In this document: in pieces, positions 51,701-64,000 of the stretch
Numbering within the stretch: position 1 is the first letter of the stretch
Layout of the letters: the number at the start of each line of letters is the position of its first letter
From: Strix aluco
Lineage: Eukaryota > Chordata > Aves > Strigiformes > Strigidae
Direction: 5' to 3'
Assembly: GCF_031877795.1 (NCBI RefSeq)
Contig: NC_133931.1
Span: 22,641,264 to 22,705,263, forward strand
Length of the DNA: 64,000 bases
Program-made: the position numbers and the translations under genes
The notes under the pieces: model-generated
Seen by the model: only the letters and a program-made list of their open reading frames with translations
The model's database searches: none
What the model was told of the DNA's origin: nothing

Positions 51701-54700
51701 TAGACCTCTCTCAAATAAGTTGAAGCAACGTTGGCTTGTTTATGGTATTCACTCTGCTGTCTGGAAGCTAGTTGCACTGAAGAAAGCTCATAGAGGACAA
51801 GGTTATATGTAGTTTTGCAGTTGTATTAGGATTCATTTTTTGAAATTGCTAGTAGGCTAAACTTTTGTTTAGGATGAACTGAAGCCATTAAGCTTTTTCT
51901 GGTAAGTTTATTTAAGAAGATAGGTAACTTGGAAATTTTCTCCCAAGCAATTTGTCCTCTGCAGACTGAATATGAAAAGTTTAGCAGGAGAAAAATTGGG
52001 TATGGCTTGCAGTTTGAGAAACAACTCCATAAAATATTTGGGATGTAAATAATGAATGGCTTTAATCTTTGAAAAAGAGATGCCCAGCTTCTGTTGCAGT
52101 GGGTGTTAGATATATTTTGTTGTGATCCACCTGCTTCATGTATGTTTTAGGGTCAGAGGCTTTATGAAGGAAGCTTGATACACAATTTCTTAGATAAGAC
52201 AATCTCGGTAAATTCTTCTTAGTATATTTCTTAATTTTATGTTGGGTTAGGAAATGGGTGTAACCATGACAAATAACCATTTCTTGGCTATTATGAAACT
52301 TCACAGGAGCAGTTTAACTTGCTACTCTGTAGAATGAGAAGGGGAGTCTTTCACCTTACATGACTGGCTTTCTGTAAGCGAACTAACCTTCAGAGACAGC
52401 ATTCACGTCAAGGCTTTGCCTTTGTTTTTTACCTTATACTAAGAAAATTCTTGTCAGCAAAACCATTTAAGTCCTAGCACAGGGTAAGATGTCATTTTTG
52501 AAGTGGTCATCAACACAATGTTATTGTGCCTTTTTCTCTCTTCTTGAAGATGAGATGTAATGAGTTTTGTTAAACAGAGGGTATTTGAATTTAAGATGAA
52601 TGTTAAGAAGTGGTATGGAGTAAGTTTTCTCACAGTAAGCTCTTTGAAACAAGTAATGTGACTGAGAAAAGTTTGTTTGAAGCTTCACTGAGTATGTGCA
52701 GTCAGCTTTGGGGGAAGAAAGGATTATCTTGCCTTTATGTGAGTTTGCTTTTCCTTAATAATATAGTCAATGCCTTTCTCTGTTATTTGAATATTACTGA
52801 CTCAGGCCATGCCTGAACTGAAAAATTAACTAGTGTACTTTATGTTGCCTGCATTGTTTACACCCTCTGATAATCAATTTCTGTAGAAAAAGTACCTAGC
52901 AAGAACTTACCCTTTTAGTCTGTGCCAGTGTATCTCATAGTTTATGTGCATGAAAACATGATTTCAAAGTAATAGGGAAGTGGTCAGTGGATATGTGGGC
53001 TGCTACTCTGGCAGATTTTCTTACCCCCTCTTTGCACTTACTGATGAGCAAATCTGTTAAAATCCCAAGCAGATGTTGCTGGAAGGAGCTTGCGTAGGGT
53101 GTGGTATGATTCTGTGTGGGGAGCCAGCAGGGATGTGGAGCTGGTGTCCTTGGCCCCACACGTCTGCGGGAGCATGCACGGAGAGGGAGAGAGAGCTCCT
53201 GAAAGTGCGGGTGGGTGTTGCGCTCTGAACTGCCTCTTCTACCTCCACGGGCGTGCTGGGAGAGTGCCTGTCCTCTTGTGGAGAGGAAGGCAGCCCGAGC
53301 ATGAGCTTCCTGCTGTTACTCACATGTAGTCTGCATTGCTGCTCAAAGTTGGGGGAAAGAAGGGATTGTCCGACTTGTTCTTAAATAGAAAACCTGAAAG
53401 TTGTGTGTGGATAATACAGTATTACTTTTAGCTCAAGTGATTTATTTTGGTGTGCTTTAAATTGTTTCCTACTCTACTTTAGCAAAAGTGAAGTTAGGCT
53501 GCCTCAAACAGGAATAGGTGGTTTAATTACAGGGAAAGCATTGCTGATGTAGTACTTTAATTCCCTGAGTTACAGTTGCTTGTAGAGACTTTAGTAACAG
53601 GAGAAGTGTTGACTTTGTTTTTAGGATAAATTTCTTGAAAGCCTAACAAATTTAAATTGATGTATTTTAGAAGAGAGTGAGGGAATAGCATGACTGTCAT
53701 GGCATTGTTATTATCATCAGACTCTTACTTGGAAATGCTTTTTTTCAAGTAAAAAGTTCTAGCTGCATCAAAAGATTTGCACCACCACTGTGGTTATATG
53801 GACCATTATAGATTTATACATTGAGAAGCAGTGCATTAAGTTTATTTCAATACTGTTATTTAACAATGATAATTTGGGAAGTTAAGCATCAGAATTTATG
53901 CATAAGCATCACTTCATATCTGTTTGAACGTGAAAGGTCACTTATACATAGGCCAATAGTCTAGGCCTTTTTGGACTTTGCTCTGCCAGGGTCCTCTTCT
54001 GGTTACAATTGTTTGCTACACCCCAGACACTGCTTTTTAGAGAGTATGTATGTAATTGTCTGTGAATGTTCTTGCTGAAACTTTCCCGAGATGTTGTAAG
54101 TTAAAGTAATTGCTCTCTTCTGAAAGGGGGAGGTCTGTTTTCTCCAGTTCTTACTTTGTGCTAACTTTTAAGTGTCTGATCCCACAGTAAGCTGACTTAA
54201 TTTACTAAAATGGTATAAAGCTAACCCTGGTAAAGTGAAGTAAATACAATTTTGTGCATTAGGAAGTTGAACTGGTTTATCTCCTGGTTGGGTGAGCATC
54301 AGAGTGGATGGATAAAAAGTGGGGATTTTTGAAAAGTGCTGCAGGAAGGAGAGTTGCCAGTGAAGAACGGGGAAGAGGAAGCAGGGTTGAGTTCCTTCCA
54401 TTTTGAAAGCAGCAAGTTTATTTTGGCTACTGTAATGTGAAACTGTACTGTGAATGCGATCCGGGCTGAGAGTAGTTGTGACCTGTCACAAGGAATTTAG
54501 TAAAATAGTAATTGGGGCACAAACAGTGCCTCTTTTTTCCTTCTCAAATTATCTATGAGGCTTGAGTATATTTGTTGTTATACCAATGATAAAGTAAGAT
54601 TAGTGGAGTAAGATATTAATAGCCATATTTTAAGGTTGGCAATGCAAGTCAGAGCTGTCAGAAACAATTTTTTCAAATTCTGAGAACGGTAAGATATCAG

Positions 54701-57564
54701 TCAATGACATTTATGTGCTAATTCTCGGTAAAAGTTAAAATCTGTAAACAATAGCATGCTTCTAAGGTAATTTTGGTATAGTAGTATGTATTTATTAAAT
54801 GTTCTAGTTGTCATGTAGGATACTTTTGTTAAAAGTTGTTTGTCAAAAATTTGCAGTTTAACTGTAAAAGAGATGTAAAGGGCATGACACTTTTTTCTTA
54901 AACTATCTAAATTTTTAGTAGATAACTGTTCAATAGACAATTACATTTACGTGAAAAATTACTTAATACTTGAGAAAAACAAACAAGATTGTACCTAAGC
55001 ATGGGAAGCTCTGTAGTGTTGTTGTAGCTGCCTTTTTACAGTTATGGCACAGTTAATTGTTCATGACTTAAATGAAAGAGATGGTAGCATGTATTTGAAA
55101 ATTACATAAAGAAGAAGGGATTTCAAAGTAGTTTTTATTGTAGTGATTACACTAACAGCAATCTAGGTAGTTACATTTACAAGATGCTGCCTGTAAAAGC
55201 TGCTGTTTTGTCTTTCTCTGCATCAACTCAACAGCCACTTATGCAGAAGAAAACCTTATATGAAACCTACTTGTGCTTTTCAGTTGCATGAACGGTTTTT
55301 TTTAAGCTTGAATTTGGTGAAGTCCACTAAGGATTTGGCTCTTAGTAACAAGTTCACATAGAAGACTGCAGTAGTTGGCACCTGTATATGCCCCAGAGAA
55401 AACATGGGGGCCATAGTTGTAGTGGCTAGAGGATTTTAAATTGGGAGGTATGATTAGGAGAAAAAAATACTGAAATAAGTGTGTGAATGTATTTTGTCCA
55501 AAACTGTAAGCCTGTCAGTTTAAATGAGGATGGTCACAGCTCTAGTTGCATTGCAGCAGTAATTATGCAGGTTTCATATCTTAATTTCTTTCTGGCACAG
55601 AACTATTTTGACAATAAACTCTGTGCTCTACTTTTTAAAGTCTCTCTTGTGCTTAAAAAAAGCAGTTAACCAACACTGCTTCCTTTTCTCTTACCCTTCC
55701 CCTCCAAGGAAAATTAACTTTTGTTTCAATTTAAAGAGCTTTTTGTTACATTTGAGAGAGAACATGTACCACCTCACTGATGTGATCAAACATACTGAAA
55801 AACTGAGTAGAAAGGGGTAAGGTGGGCACACTGGTCATCTACATTTATGCAAAATAGCCAGTTTGGTTCCAGTTGAGTGGTGTAACTATTGAATTTGCTA
55901 TCTTTGAAAATTTTGTCTTCCTCTCACAAGTCTCACTGCTACTGCTAGCACTTGTCAGGGGAATTTCTCATGGTAAATATGCTTTACCTTGTCTTTCAGC
56001 AAATCTGAGCTACTATGCTTTAAAGTGCAGTGTGCTTTACAGTACTAATCCATGATGGTACAGAAAAGTTTTGAATATTTGTTTGGCACCCTTTTGTAAC
56101 ACCCCAGCATGATTATTTTGTTGCAGTTCTAAAAGTTTGTGTCATTGGCTGATTTTTGTAATCCCAAGTCTGTTGGTGCTATGCCATAAAATGTCTCTTA
56201 GCAATTTCTCAAATTGTTTACATCCACAAGGGAGATGAAATACATATTTTCTGTAATTTTGTTTTGGACAGCTTTTCTTGATTAAACTGGTGACTACCTT
56301 TTATCAGAAAAGATGCCCAATAATAACTTTGGTCTCTTATTTAATTTTACATTATGGTGTTGTGTTAAAGAATGCAGAATAAAAAACTTTGAAAACATTG
56401 ACATGATTAGTACTATTTTGGACATTAACTATGTTGGAACTTCTCACTATCGTCGTTTCATTGCCAGCTGTGAGATCTACCAATTTAATTTGTGACAACG
56501 GTAGTGTAACTCAACAGATGAAAGCACAAAGGCTGCTGGAGACTTCAGCAGTCTTGTGAAATTTGTCTTCTGCAAAAAAAAACCCCGAACCACATTCAAG
56601 GGTTTGTATTTTTTGTTTGGGGTTTTTGCTTTTTACTCAAAGCAATAAGTATTGTGGACAGCTGGGAATATTTTGAGTAATCTAGGGTGATTATACCCAT
56701 GCAGCTGTAGTTTGCTTGTTCATTAGAAAATAGTCTAGAAAGAAACCCTGTGCTCTGTACACAGGCTGGGTGATATTATTTTCTGCAACATGTTTGCCAT
56801 CATCTCTAGTTAAGCTGGATGCTAATTTTTGTCTTTTTTTAGTTGTGTAGAAGTAGTAGTTGACTAGTTTAAGCCAAGCCTGTGTTAAAATGACATTTTG
56901 AAAATTTGCGTACAGTCTTTTGTTATGCTTCATTCTCTATTCTTAGGTTTCCTCAAACTTTTGGCTTTTTCACCTTTGGGATAGATTAGCTCTTTGCATC
57001 CGTAGGTAGTTCCGATACAGTGAGATGGATCTTGATTGGTATCTCTGGATTCTACTGAAAATTACAATTTCACTATATAGTTCCAGTGTGGAGTCTGGCA
57101 TTGACTTAATATAGACAAATACTTGTGCTACAATGTTTTTACCAAAAACTGAGGTTACTTACCTATGTGAGCGCAGTTGAATGAGAGCTGTAGGCCTTAC
57201 TCTGTTGTCATTTGAAGTCATTGGGGTTTGTCACTTCTTTCAATAAGTGTGGTATCATTTAAATTTCTCATTCATCTTGCAAAATTTTCTTAAACCTGTC
57301 TCTCAGTATTTATTCTTTCATTTATGGTATGAAGTTTTGCTGTTCTCTATCCAGCCTGAAAATGATCAGAGCTGCATTTTTTTTCTCTTTCTGGTAAATA
57401 TCAAGAAATCTTCTAAAGAGGATTTATGGCTTTTAATCCATTTTATATTGTTTTTTCTTTTAATATAACTGAGTTACTGTTGTCTGACCTTTAATGAAGA
57501 TCTCTCTCTTAGAGTGTTAAAACTCTTTTCTCGAGCTTTGACCACACTTAGTACATTAGTAACA

Positions 57565-57621
57565 GCATTTTTCCTTCTCTCTTTTTTTCTTTTTTCTTTT
57601 TCCTTCTTTTTTTTTCTTTAA
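57565..57621. repeat. Polypyrimidine tract ending in AG
   Basis: A long C/T-rich run in UBR5 intron 1 that ends CTTTAAG at 57622. It looks like a strong 3' splice site tract but also fits a simple low-complexity repeat. Confidence 0.7.
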
Positions 57622-60329
57622 GGCATTATTTACGCAATTTGCTGACTTTGGCAAAATGTATCTGTCTAGAGCAAGGATTTAAAGGTACTTAATAAAACAT
57701 TCCAATGATACAAATCATAGCATCTCTTCGTTGTGGGGCAGATTGGGTAGGCAGAATGTAATTAATCTGGCTAGGATTGTCCTGCTCTTGATGGGAGGGT
57801 GTAGGGGGATTACAGGCTGTTTGCTGGAATGGCCAAAGCTTTGTTTCTTTCTCATGTGATGCAGAATCTGTGTCTGGCAAGACTGTTACCTGAAATAGTA
57901 TGGCCGTAGGCAAAATGTGAAGCAGGAGGTACGAGCAACGTGCTGCTTCATGAGCTCTTGCAGAGGAACCAAAATACTGGTTATGCTGAGGGGAAGCACC
58001 TGGAGTTTTGTGGTTGTGGTACAGACAGATGGAAAAGAGGATCTGTTTTCTGGCAATGCAAAAAATTACTGTGATGAGCTGTGCACCTCAAAAGCTGGGG
58101 TTTCTTTTGAGTTACTTTGCCTTCAGTGTGCATCTGACAAAGCGATTTGGCTGCTTGTTTTTCTGGCATGGTGCGTGCTCTCTGCTTCCTATGCCAGGCC
58201 TCATTCCGTTCCTATCTAAATCAAAGATGCAGTGTCTGAGAGGAAGGTTTTGAAGATGTATGTTTAGTAGTGCAGTGTGAGGAGGGAAGTCCATGGTATT
58301 TAAAAGGCAGTTTTTAACAAGATTGAAAAAGTGATGTGCAGATAATACTGTGATATCAGAGTTTTTGTTGAAGTCTTCAAGCCTTGGAACTGGAGGAATT
58401 AGCAAGGGAAGGACTGGACATGCTAAATGATCTTTCCCTATTGCTAAAACTAATTCAGCCTGTGAATAAACACACTGGACTTCATTGCAAATAAATTAGA
58501 ATTCAGTGTTTTATTTGTGCTTTGCTTTTAATAAAATCACTTGTACAAAATACACTGTTGCTTTTCTCTAGCCAAGACACAAAGTGTCTAACCTGACAGT
58601 TTCTACTTTCTAAAATTTTTTGCAGCATTTGAATGCTCTATACAAAGGCCATTTTCCAACTTTGCACATAGTGGTCATGGCTTCCAAAATCTTAGACCAA
58701 GAATGAAAGGGAAAATGGTAGAGAGATTATGGTTTGGGTTCTCACAGTAGCCTCAACTGGGACCAGAATCTGGCTCTCCTGGCTTTAAACTGGTGTGCTG
58801 GTAAATACACAGCCTCCCTGGTGGGTTGTAATTAACTCGTCAAGGAGCTTTAACAATCTATCACTATGGGACACAAAAAGGTTTTAAGATTTTACAATAA
58901 CTGGATTTTTTATTTTGATAGCAAAATTTTTTTAGTGGAATCACCACAGCAATGCTGTGACAGTAAAAAATTGGGATTTTTTTTTCCACTTTGTCTAAAT
59001 GTGGTCTTTTAAGTTTCACTCATTCTAGTTAAACAAGTGTACAGCTTCCTAGCTACATTTTGGTAGCTAGCATTCATATGTTGCTTAACATAGTAATCTT
59101 GGCTCATGTTATTTCATGTGAGTATTTTTCAGGTATCCTTGAAGGCATCCATGGCGTTCTAAATTCCCGTTATCCACTTTTAACTATCATGGAAGGATAT
59201 ACTTACTGAAATGATGGATAGCTAAATAGCTTACAGCTTTCATTGTTTTAAGATTCAGAACTTGCACCCAACTGAGTTAGTTGATCCAATTGTTTAGCTT
59301 TTAGTGGCCATGTGGCTGAAGAAATAGCCTTCTGCTAAGTGTTAAGCAGAAATTCTTTGCAGCTACAAGGACTTTGTGCAGTTGAACAGACTCTGGAAAC
59401 ACAGAGTGGTGATTTGATGCATTTTACACCAGAGAAAAGATTTCTGTCTTGTATTACCTGAATCTGTGACCCATAGTTTTGGAAGTCTGCTGCCATAGAA
59501 TAACATCAGATTGAGGCTGACTCATTCTCCTGTCGTGTATTTTTCTTTTTTCCACAGAAACACCACTAGGCATTTAGGCAACCTGTAGCTGTGAATCTAC
59601 TTCACTAACCAATCCTCTGGATATTGTGCTAAATAACATACGTAGGTCTGCTGTAACTGCTATGTGTTAGACCTGTCAGGATCATACCATTTATGATTTC
59701 TTTCTGTTTATATTCAGACTTTTCATTACAACTTTTTTTTTTTTTTCAGAAACGGGGCCATGCTGTGTCATAGCTATTTTAGGATTGGGTGTTTGCTTAT
59801 TTAAAAAGTGTGATTGACTTCATATTCTTCTTGAGCTAGGTTATGGCTGTGCTTTGCACTGGGGGTTTTGGTTGTGTGGTGTTGTTTTTTTTTTTTTTAA
59901 ATTCAGAAGGTGATTTTTTCAGTGTCACTTAAATGATAAATCTGAAGAAAGGATGGAAGTAGATTTTTGAATTAAAGAAATCAATGACCCAGCCTAGAAA
60001 TTCATTGTTAATCAGGCAGGTAGTTCTGCAAACCTAATGCTGCATTTCACAAGTCCTATAGGAAGCTGTCCCCTGCTCTTGATGTTCCTGCTAGAGAAAC
60101 AGAGTACTTCCATCTGGATATTTTAGTACCCATCAATATTTTTACTCAATGTCTAAATAATACTTCTCAGACACTTCCCTGACTCCCTGGTGTAACTTTT
60201 TTCTAAGCCAATGCCCTTACAGGGTTTCTGTAGCAAAACACGAGTTCCTAGCTTTTCAGTGGCAAAAAGCCACTGTTGCCATGCCTCCAAGTCAAACGTG
60301 CGATCACATCCTGAAAGCAAAAAGCCCTC

Positions 60330-61430
60330 AGAATCACAGGATGGCTGAGGTTGGAAGGGACCTGTGGATGTCATCTGGTCCAACATGTGCTCAAGCAGGG
60401 CCCTCTAGAGCTGGTTGCCCAGGACCGTATTCAGATGATTTTTGAATAAGTTCCAAGAATGGAGACTCCACAACCTCCCTGGCCAACCAGTGCTTGGTCA
60501 CTCTCACAGTAAAAAAGTGTTTCCTGATGTTCAGAGGGAACCTTCTGTGTTTCAGTTTGTGCCTGTCACTGGGTGCCACTGGAAGGAGCCTGGCTCTGTC
60601 ATCTTTACACCCTCCCTTTAGGTGTTTATGTATGTTGATAAGATCCCCCCAGACTCTTCTCTTCCCCAGGTTGAACAGTCCTAGCTCTGTCAGCCTTTCC
60701 TCATTTGAGAGATGTTCCAGTCCCTTAATCATCTGTGTGGCCTTTTGCTGGACTCTCCCTGGTATGTCCATGTCTCTCTTGAACTGGGGGGCCCAGAACT
60801 GGACACAGAACTCCAGGTGTGGTGTCACCAGTGCTGAATAAAGGGAAGGATCACCTCCCTCAGCCTGCTGGCAATACCTTGTCTAATGCAACCCAGAACA
60901 CCATTTGCCTTCTTTGCCGTAAGACGCGCTGGCTCCTGTTCAACCTGGTGTCCACCGGGACTCCTGGGTCCTTTTCTGCAGAGCTGCTTTTCAGCTGGGC
61001 AGCCCCCAGCATGTACTGGTGCATGGGGTTGTTCCTCCCCAAATAGAGGAATTTGCACCTGCCCTTGTTGAATGTCGTGAGGTTGCTGTGCTCTGGATGA
61101 CAGCACGACCCTCTGGCGTATCAGCCACTCCTCTCAGTCTGGTGTCATCAGCAAGCTTGCTGAGGGTGTGCTCTGCCCCCTCATCCAGATCATTAATGAA
61201 GATATTGAACAGGACTGGACCTGGTACTGACCTCTGGGTACACCACTAGTCACTGGCCTCCAACTAGACTTCATGCTACTGACCACCACCCTCTGGGCCC
61301 AGCCCTTCAGCCAGTTTTCAGTTCACCGTCTGCTTGTGCATCCATACTTCATGAACTTCTCTGTGAGGATCTTATGGGAGACGGTGTCAAAAGGCTTATT
61401 GCAGATAGACAATACCCACTGTTTTCCCCT
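60330..61430 (-). mobile_element. Older CR1 LINE copy in UBR5 intron 1
   Basis: About 1.1 kb of minus-orientation CR1, antisense to UBR5. It starts at the degraded tail (AGAATCACAGGATGGCTGAGG) and runs further into ORF2 than the other copies, including the conserved region seen on the plus strand as GGTACACCACTAGTCACTGG. Several frameshifts break the frame; remnants are open at 60828-60391 and about 61106-60825. It is a different, older subfamily than the 46089 copy. Confidence 0.88.
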
Positions 61431-64000
61431 CATTCTCCTGTAGAGTGATACAAAATCTGCCTTGCTTTCTTAAAACTAGAACTGAAATACATGCTTATGT
61501 TCTCTCTAGGGTGAAGAAGAGGGGTAAGTAATTTTACTTGCCTCTGCAGTTATCTGTTTAATTCTGAATATTAGATATTGGTGGGTATCTTTAACCTTCT
61601 GATGTCATTGCCATTATCCTATCTTTGCTGATTTTTCTTGTCCTGCTTTAACCTTATTGTGGGCTAGCTTATAGCTAACTTTAGATATAGGTCATTATCT
61701 ATATCAGTGTTGCTACATCATGAAATAATAATGATCTGCTTTAAGGGAATTTACTTTCTGCAATCATTGTATTATCTGAAGACTTTTCAGTGATATTGCA
61801 GAAAATTGTTTTCAAGAGATTAATTTATTTGATGTTTGCTGTATTAGATTTCTACTATAGCTTACTGATTCAGCACAGTGTGTTACCATTGCTCCAGAGA
61901 GGACTATTAAATGGTCAGAACTACCTTTATCAAGCAAACTGTCAGTCTTACAAAACAGAAAATAAAGTTTGGGAGCCATGTTCTGTAAACTCATGTTGGT
62001 TGGTGCCATGAAACATAAGAATAGCTGTTACAGTCAGACAAGAGGTCCGTCTTGTTTTCCTCCTGTTTGTGGCAGTGACCAGTGCTAGATGTCAGGAGAA
62101 GAGTGTTAGAATAAGGCAAACACACAGTGATGCTTTTCCAGCTTCTAAGAATTTGCAGCTCAGGGATTTCCTGAGAAGTAGGTGTTGGTTTAGTATGTAA
62201 TAACTGTAGAGTCCTAATTTATATTTCTTGGAATGGAGAGAGGACATGGTGTAAGCCGTGGTACACCTGATTACTGAGCGGAGCAATGACTTTCTTTGTC
62301 ATCTTGTTTGTTTCAGTCATCTGTGTATTATAGTCTTGAACATGTGGTCCCACCCCGCTGCTGAGTAGTACTGGTTGCCTTGGAGGCTGTCATTTCGTAC
62401 TTGCGCTTGGGATTTTTTTTTTCCTTATATGCATTACTTTATATTTTTGACAGATAGTCTTATTGCCTGCTTTTGTGTGGTACTTTTAAGTTTGGTTTTT
62501 TTTTTTTTTTTTTAATGGATGCTCTCCCCTTACTGCCCAGAATGACTTAATACTTAAAGCACACTTTAATCTTCTCCCCTTCCCCTCCATACCCTTTCCC
62601 CATGGGTGGAAAAGAGGTTTTTCACCTCTATTTCTTCATTTATTCGATTAGGAGGAAGGTGTTTGGTGCAGGAACTGTGGAAGGCTGCCTCTTCGGAAAC
62701 TGCTTTCTAACATTTGACATGGCAACCAGGGCATGGCAGTCGGGGGCAGGATCCTTTTGTATGCTGTGTTATGACATGGAAGGTAGCTGGATGTGACTTT
62801 ATATCAATGACAGCATCCAGTGTGCAAGACATCCTGGGATCAGGAAACAAAGATAACATGTTTGCTTAAGCTTCTCATTGGTGTCCATTTTCTGCATTTC
62901 TGAGATTCTGTTTTCCTGACACTGACAGACAGGCACGGGAATTCATTTCCACGTGATTCAAGATAGGCAAGTGTGAGAGGGCTTTGATCTGGAGACTGTG
63001 CAGCTCTGCTGGGCTAAAGCTTGTTAATTGGCCCCATAGCTGCCTCCTTGGGTCCGGCTCACTGTGCTTGGAGTGCTTCAGGGTCTCAGCTGAGGGATGA
63101 AGGTGAAGGTTGTATTTACTTTTTAAGTGTTGATAGGTATGTTACTCAATACTCTTTTCCAGTGCTTGAGGTTTTTTTTCCCTCTTGGATATCTGCTTAT
63201 TGTTAACCTTCCCTTAGAAAAGCGTTATATTGTTCTTGTATACTTCCTTCTGCTCTGGTGTGAGTGTCTCGTGAAAGTTTGTTGCCTTACAGACTTCACT
63301 GACATATTAAGTTGTCTTAAAGAGGCCCGATCACTTAGAAGAATCTACCAGGGCTAAATTAGTTTTAATTTCCCTACTTGAAGTTGTTCATCATAGCAAG
63401 CCGGTTTGTTTTGGGTTTTTTTTTAATGTACATTTCCTTTTCCTCCTCTGCAACTCTTAACATCACCATGTGGTGCTGAAATGAGGAAAGCCCTTGTGGT
63501 AGGGCCCCTGCCTGATATTTTAACGTTAAAGTGTACAAATAATTTTTTAAGGCTATAAAGGAGCAACTTCAGGAAAAATCCAAGAGAATCTTCATTATTG
63601 TGTCTGGGACTCTGTAGGTGCCAAGTACAGAAAGACTTCCTTCCTACTGAAGATATGCAGCATGAGAACATTTTATTTCACATCTCTGTGGTTAAATCCT
63701 TTGTTTGGATTGCTTAATTTCAGTGATTTTTACTGTGTGTTCTTTAAAGACCTAGCTGACATTTAAAAATTTAGTCTAAAGTCGCAGAGAAAAATGAAAA
63801 ATAGCTTCCTTTATATTGTTACAGAAACTAATCTCTGAGACGGCAGAAACTGTTTTACTACTTATAAATAAATGTGCTAGATGTACTGTTATTTGACCAA
63901 AGCTGCAAAATGTCAGATTAGGAATTAGCACCTGTAAATGCTGTTTCAGTTCAACAGCAAGTAAGTTTTTGAGGGGAAAATGATGTAAATCTTGCTACAT

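Larger units (their letters stand above)
48785..64000 (+). other. UBR5: UBR5 intron 1 (continues beyond window)
   Basis: At least 15.2 kb of sequence follows the exon 1 donor with no recognisable UBR5 exon. The first roughly 450 bases are CpG-rich island; from about 49400 it becomes AT-rich single-copy-looking DNA. It contains T-rich tracts (about 57565-57621, 59735-59747, 62496-62513) and one CR1 LINE copy in antisense at 60330-61430. Many short ORFs occur but none resembles a known protein. Confidence 0.85.

Noticed and set aside
61510-61523. 14-nt microexon candidate in UBR5 intron 1 (CTCTCTAG before, GTAAGT after)
   Set aside because: Splice-like bases flank it, but it is tiny, lies just past a CR1 copy, does not match UBR5 and has no other support.
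1-64000. CRISPR arrays, tRNA or rRNA genes, prokaryotic operons or a novel defence-type system
   Set aside because: No spaced direct repeats, no cloverleaf or rRNA signature, and the DNA is clearly vertebrate with long non-coding stretches.

Overview
The window is vertebrate, and almost certainly avian, nuclear DNA. It carries several CR1 LINE 3' ends with the bird-typical octamer tail, long introns and intergenic DNA, a strong CpG-island promoter, and no bacterial-style gene packing. Two protein-coding genes can be supported. One is ODF1 (outer dense fibre protein 1, a sperm-tail small-heat-shock-like protein) on the minus strand, with two coding exons at 20904-21133 and 18561-18873. The other is the 5' end of UBR5 (a HECT-type E3 ubiquitin ligase) on the plus strand, with its first coding exon at 48723-48784 and intron 1 running off the right edge. 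The two genes are head to head, with start codons 27.6 kb apart. This is the relative arrangement known for mammalian UBR5 and ODF1 (human 8q22.3).

Layout. 1-18438 is intergenic, with CR1 fragments at about 4955-5160, 7818-8560, 15700-15832 (old) and 16309-16635, and a strong CTCF-type motif at 14631-14645. By synteny the next gene to the left should be KLF10, but nothing of it is recognisable here. 18439-21133 is ODF1. 21134-47730 is intergenic, with CR1 copies at 22989-23555, 29306-29850 and 46089-46846, a solo endogenous-retroviral-type LTR at 26562-27136, and homopolymer tracts. 47730-49230 is a CpG island holding the UBR5 promoter (E-box, CRE, NF-Y/CCAAT, YY1), a five-codon upstream ORF and exon 1. 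48785-64000 is UBR5 intron 1, AT-rich, with one older 1.1 kb CR1 copy at 60330-61430 in antisense and two splice-site-like exon candidates of uncertain meaning.

The two genes do not share a pathway. One is a compact sperm-structural gene and the other a housekeeping-type gene with a CpG-island promoter. No operon, CRISPR array, RNA gene or novel multi-gene system was found. The more interesting points are the short ODF1, which lacks the Cys-Pro repeat tail of mammals; the UBR5 uORF whose ATG lies inside a YY1 motif; the CTCF motif; and the candidate cryptic exons in UBR5 intron 1.
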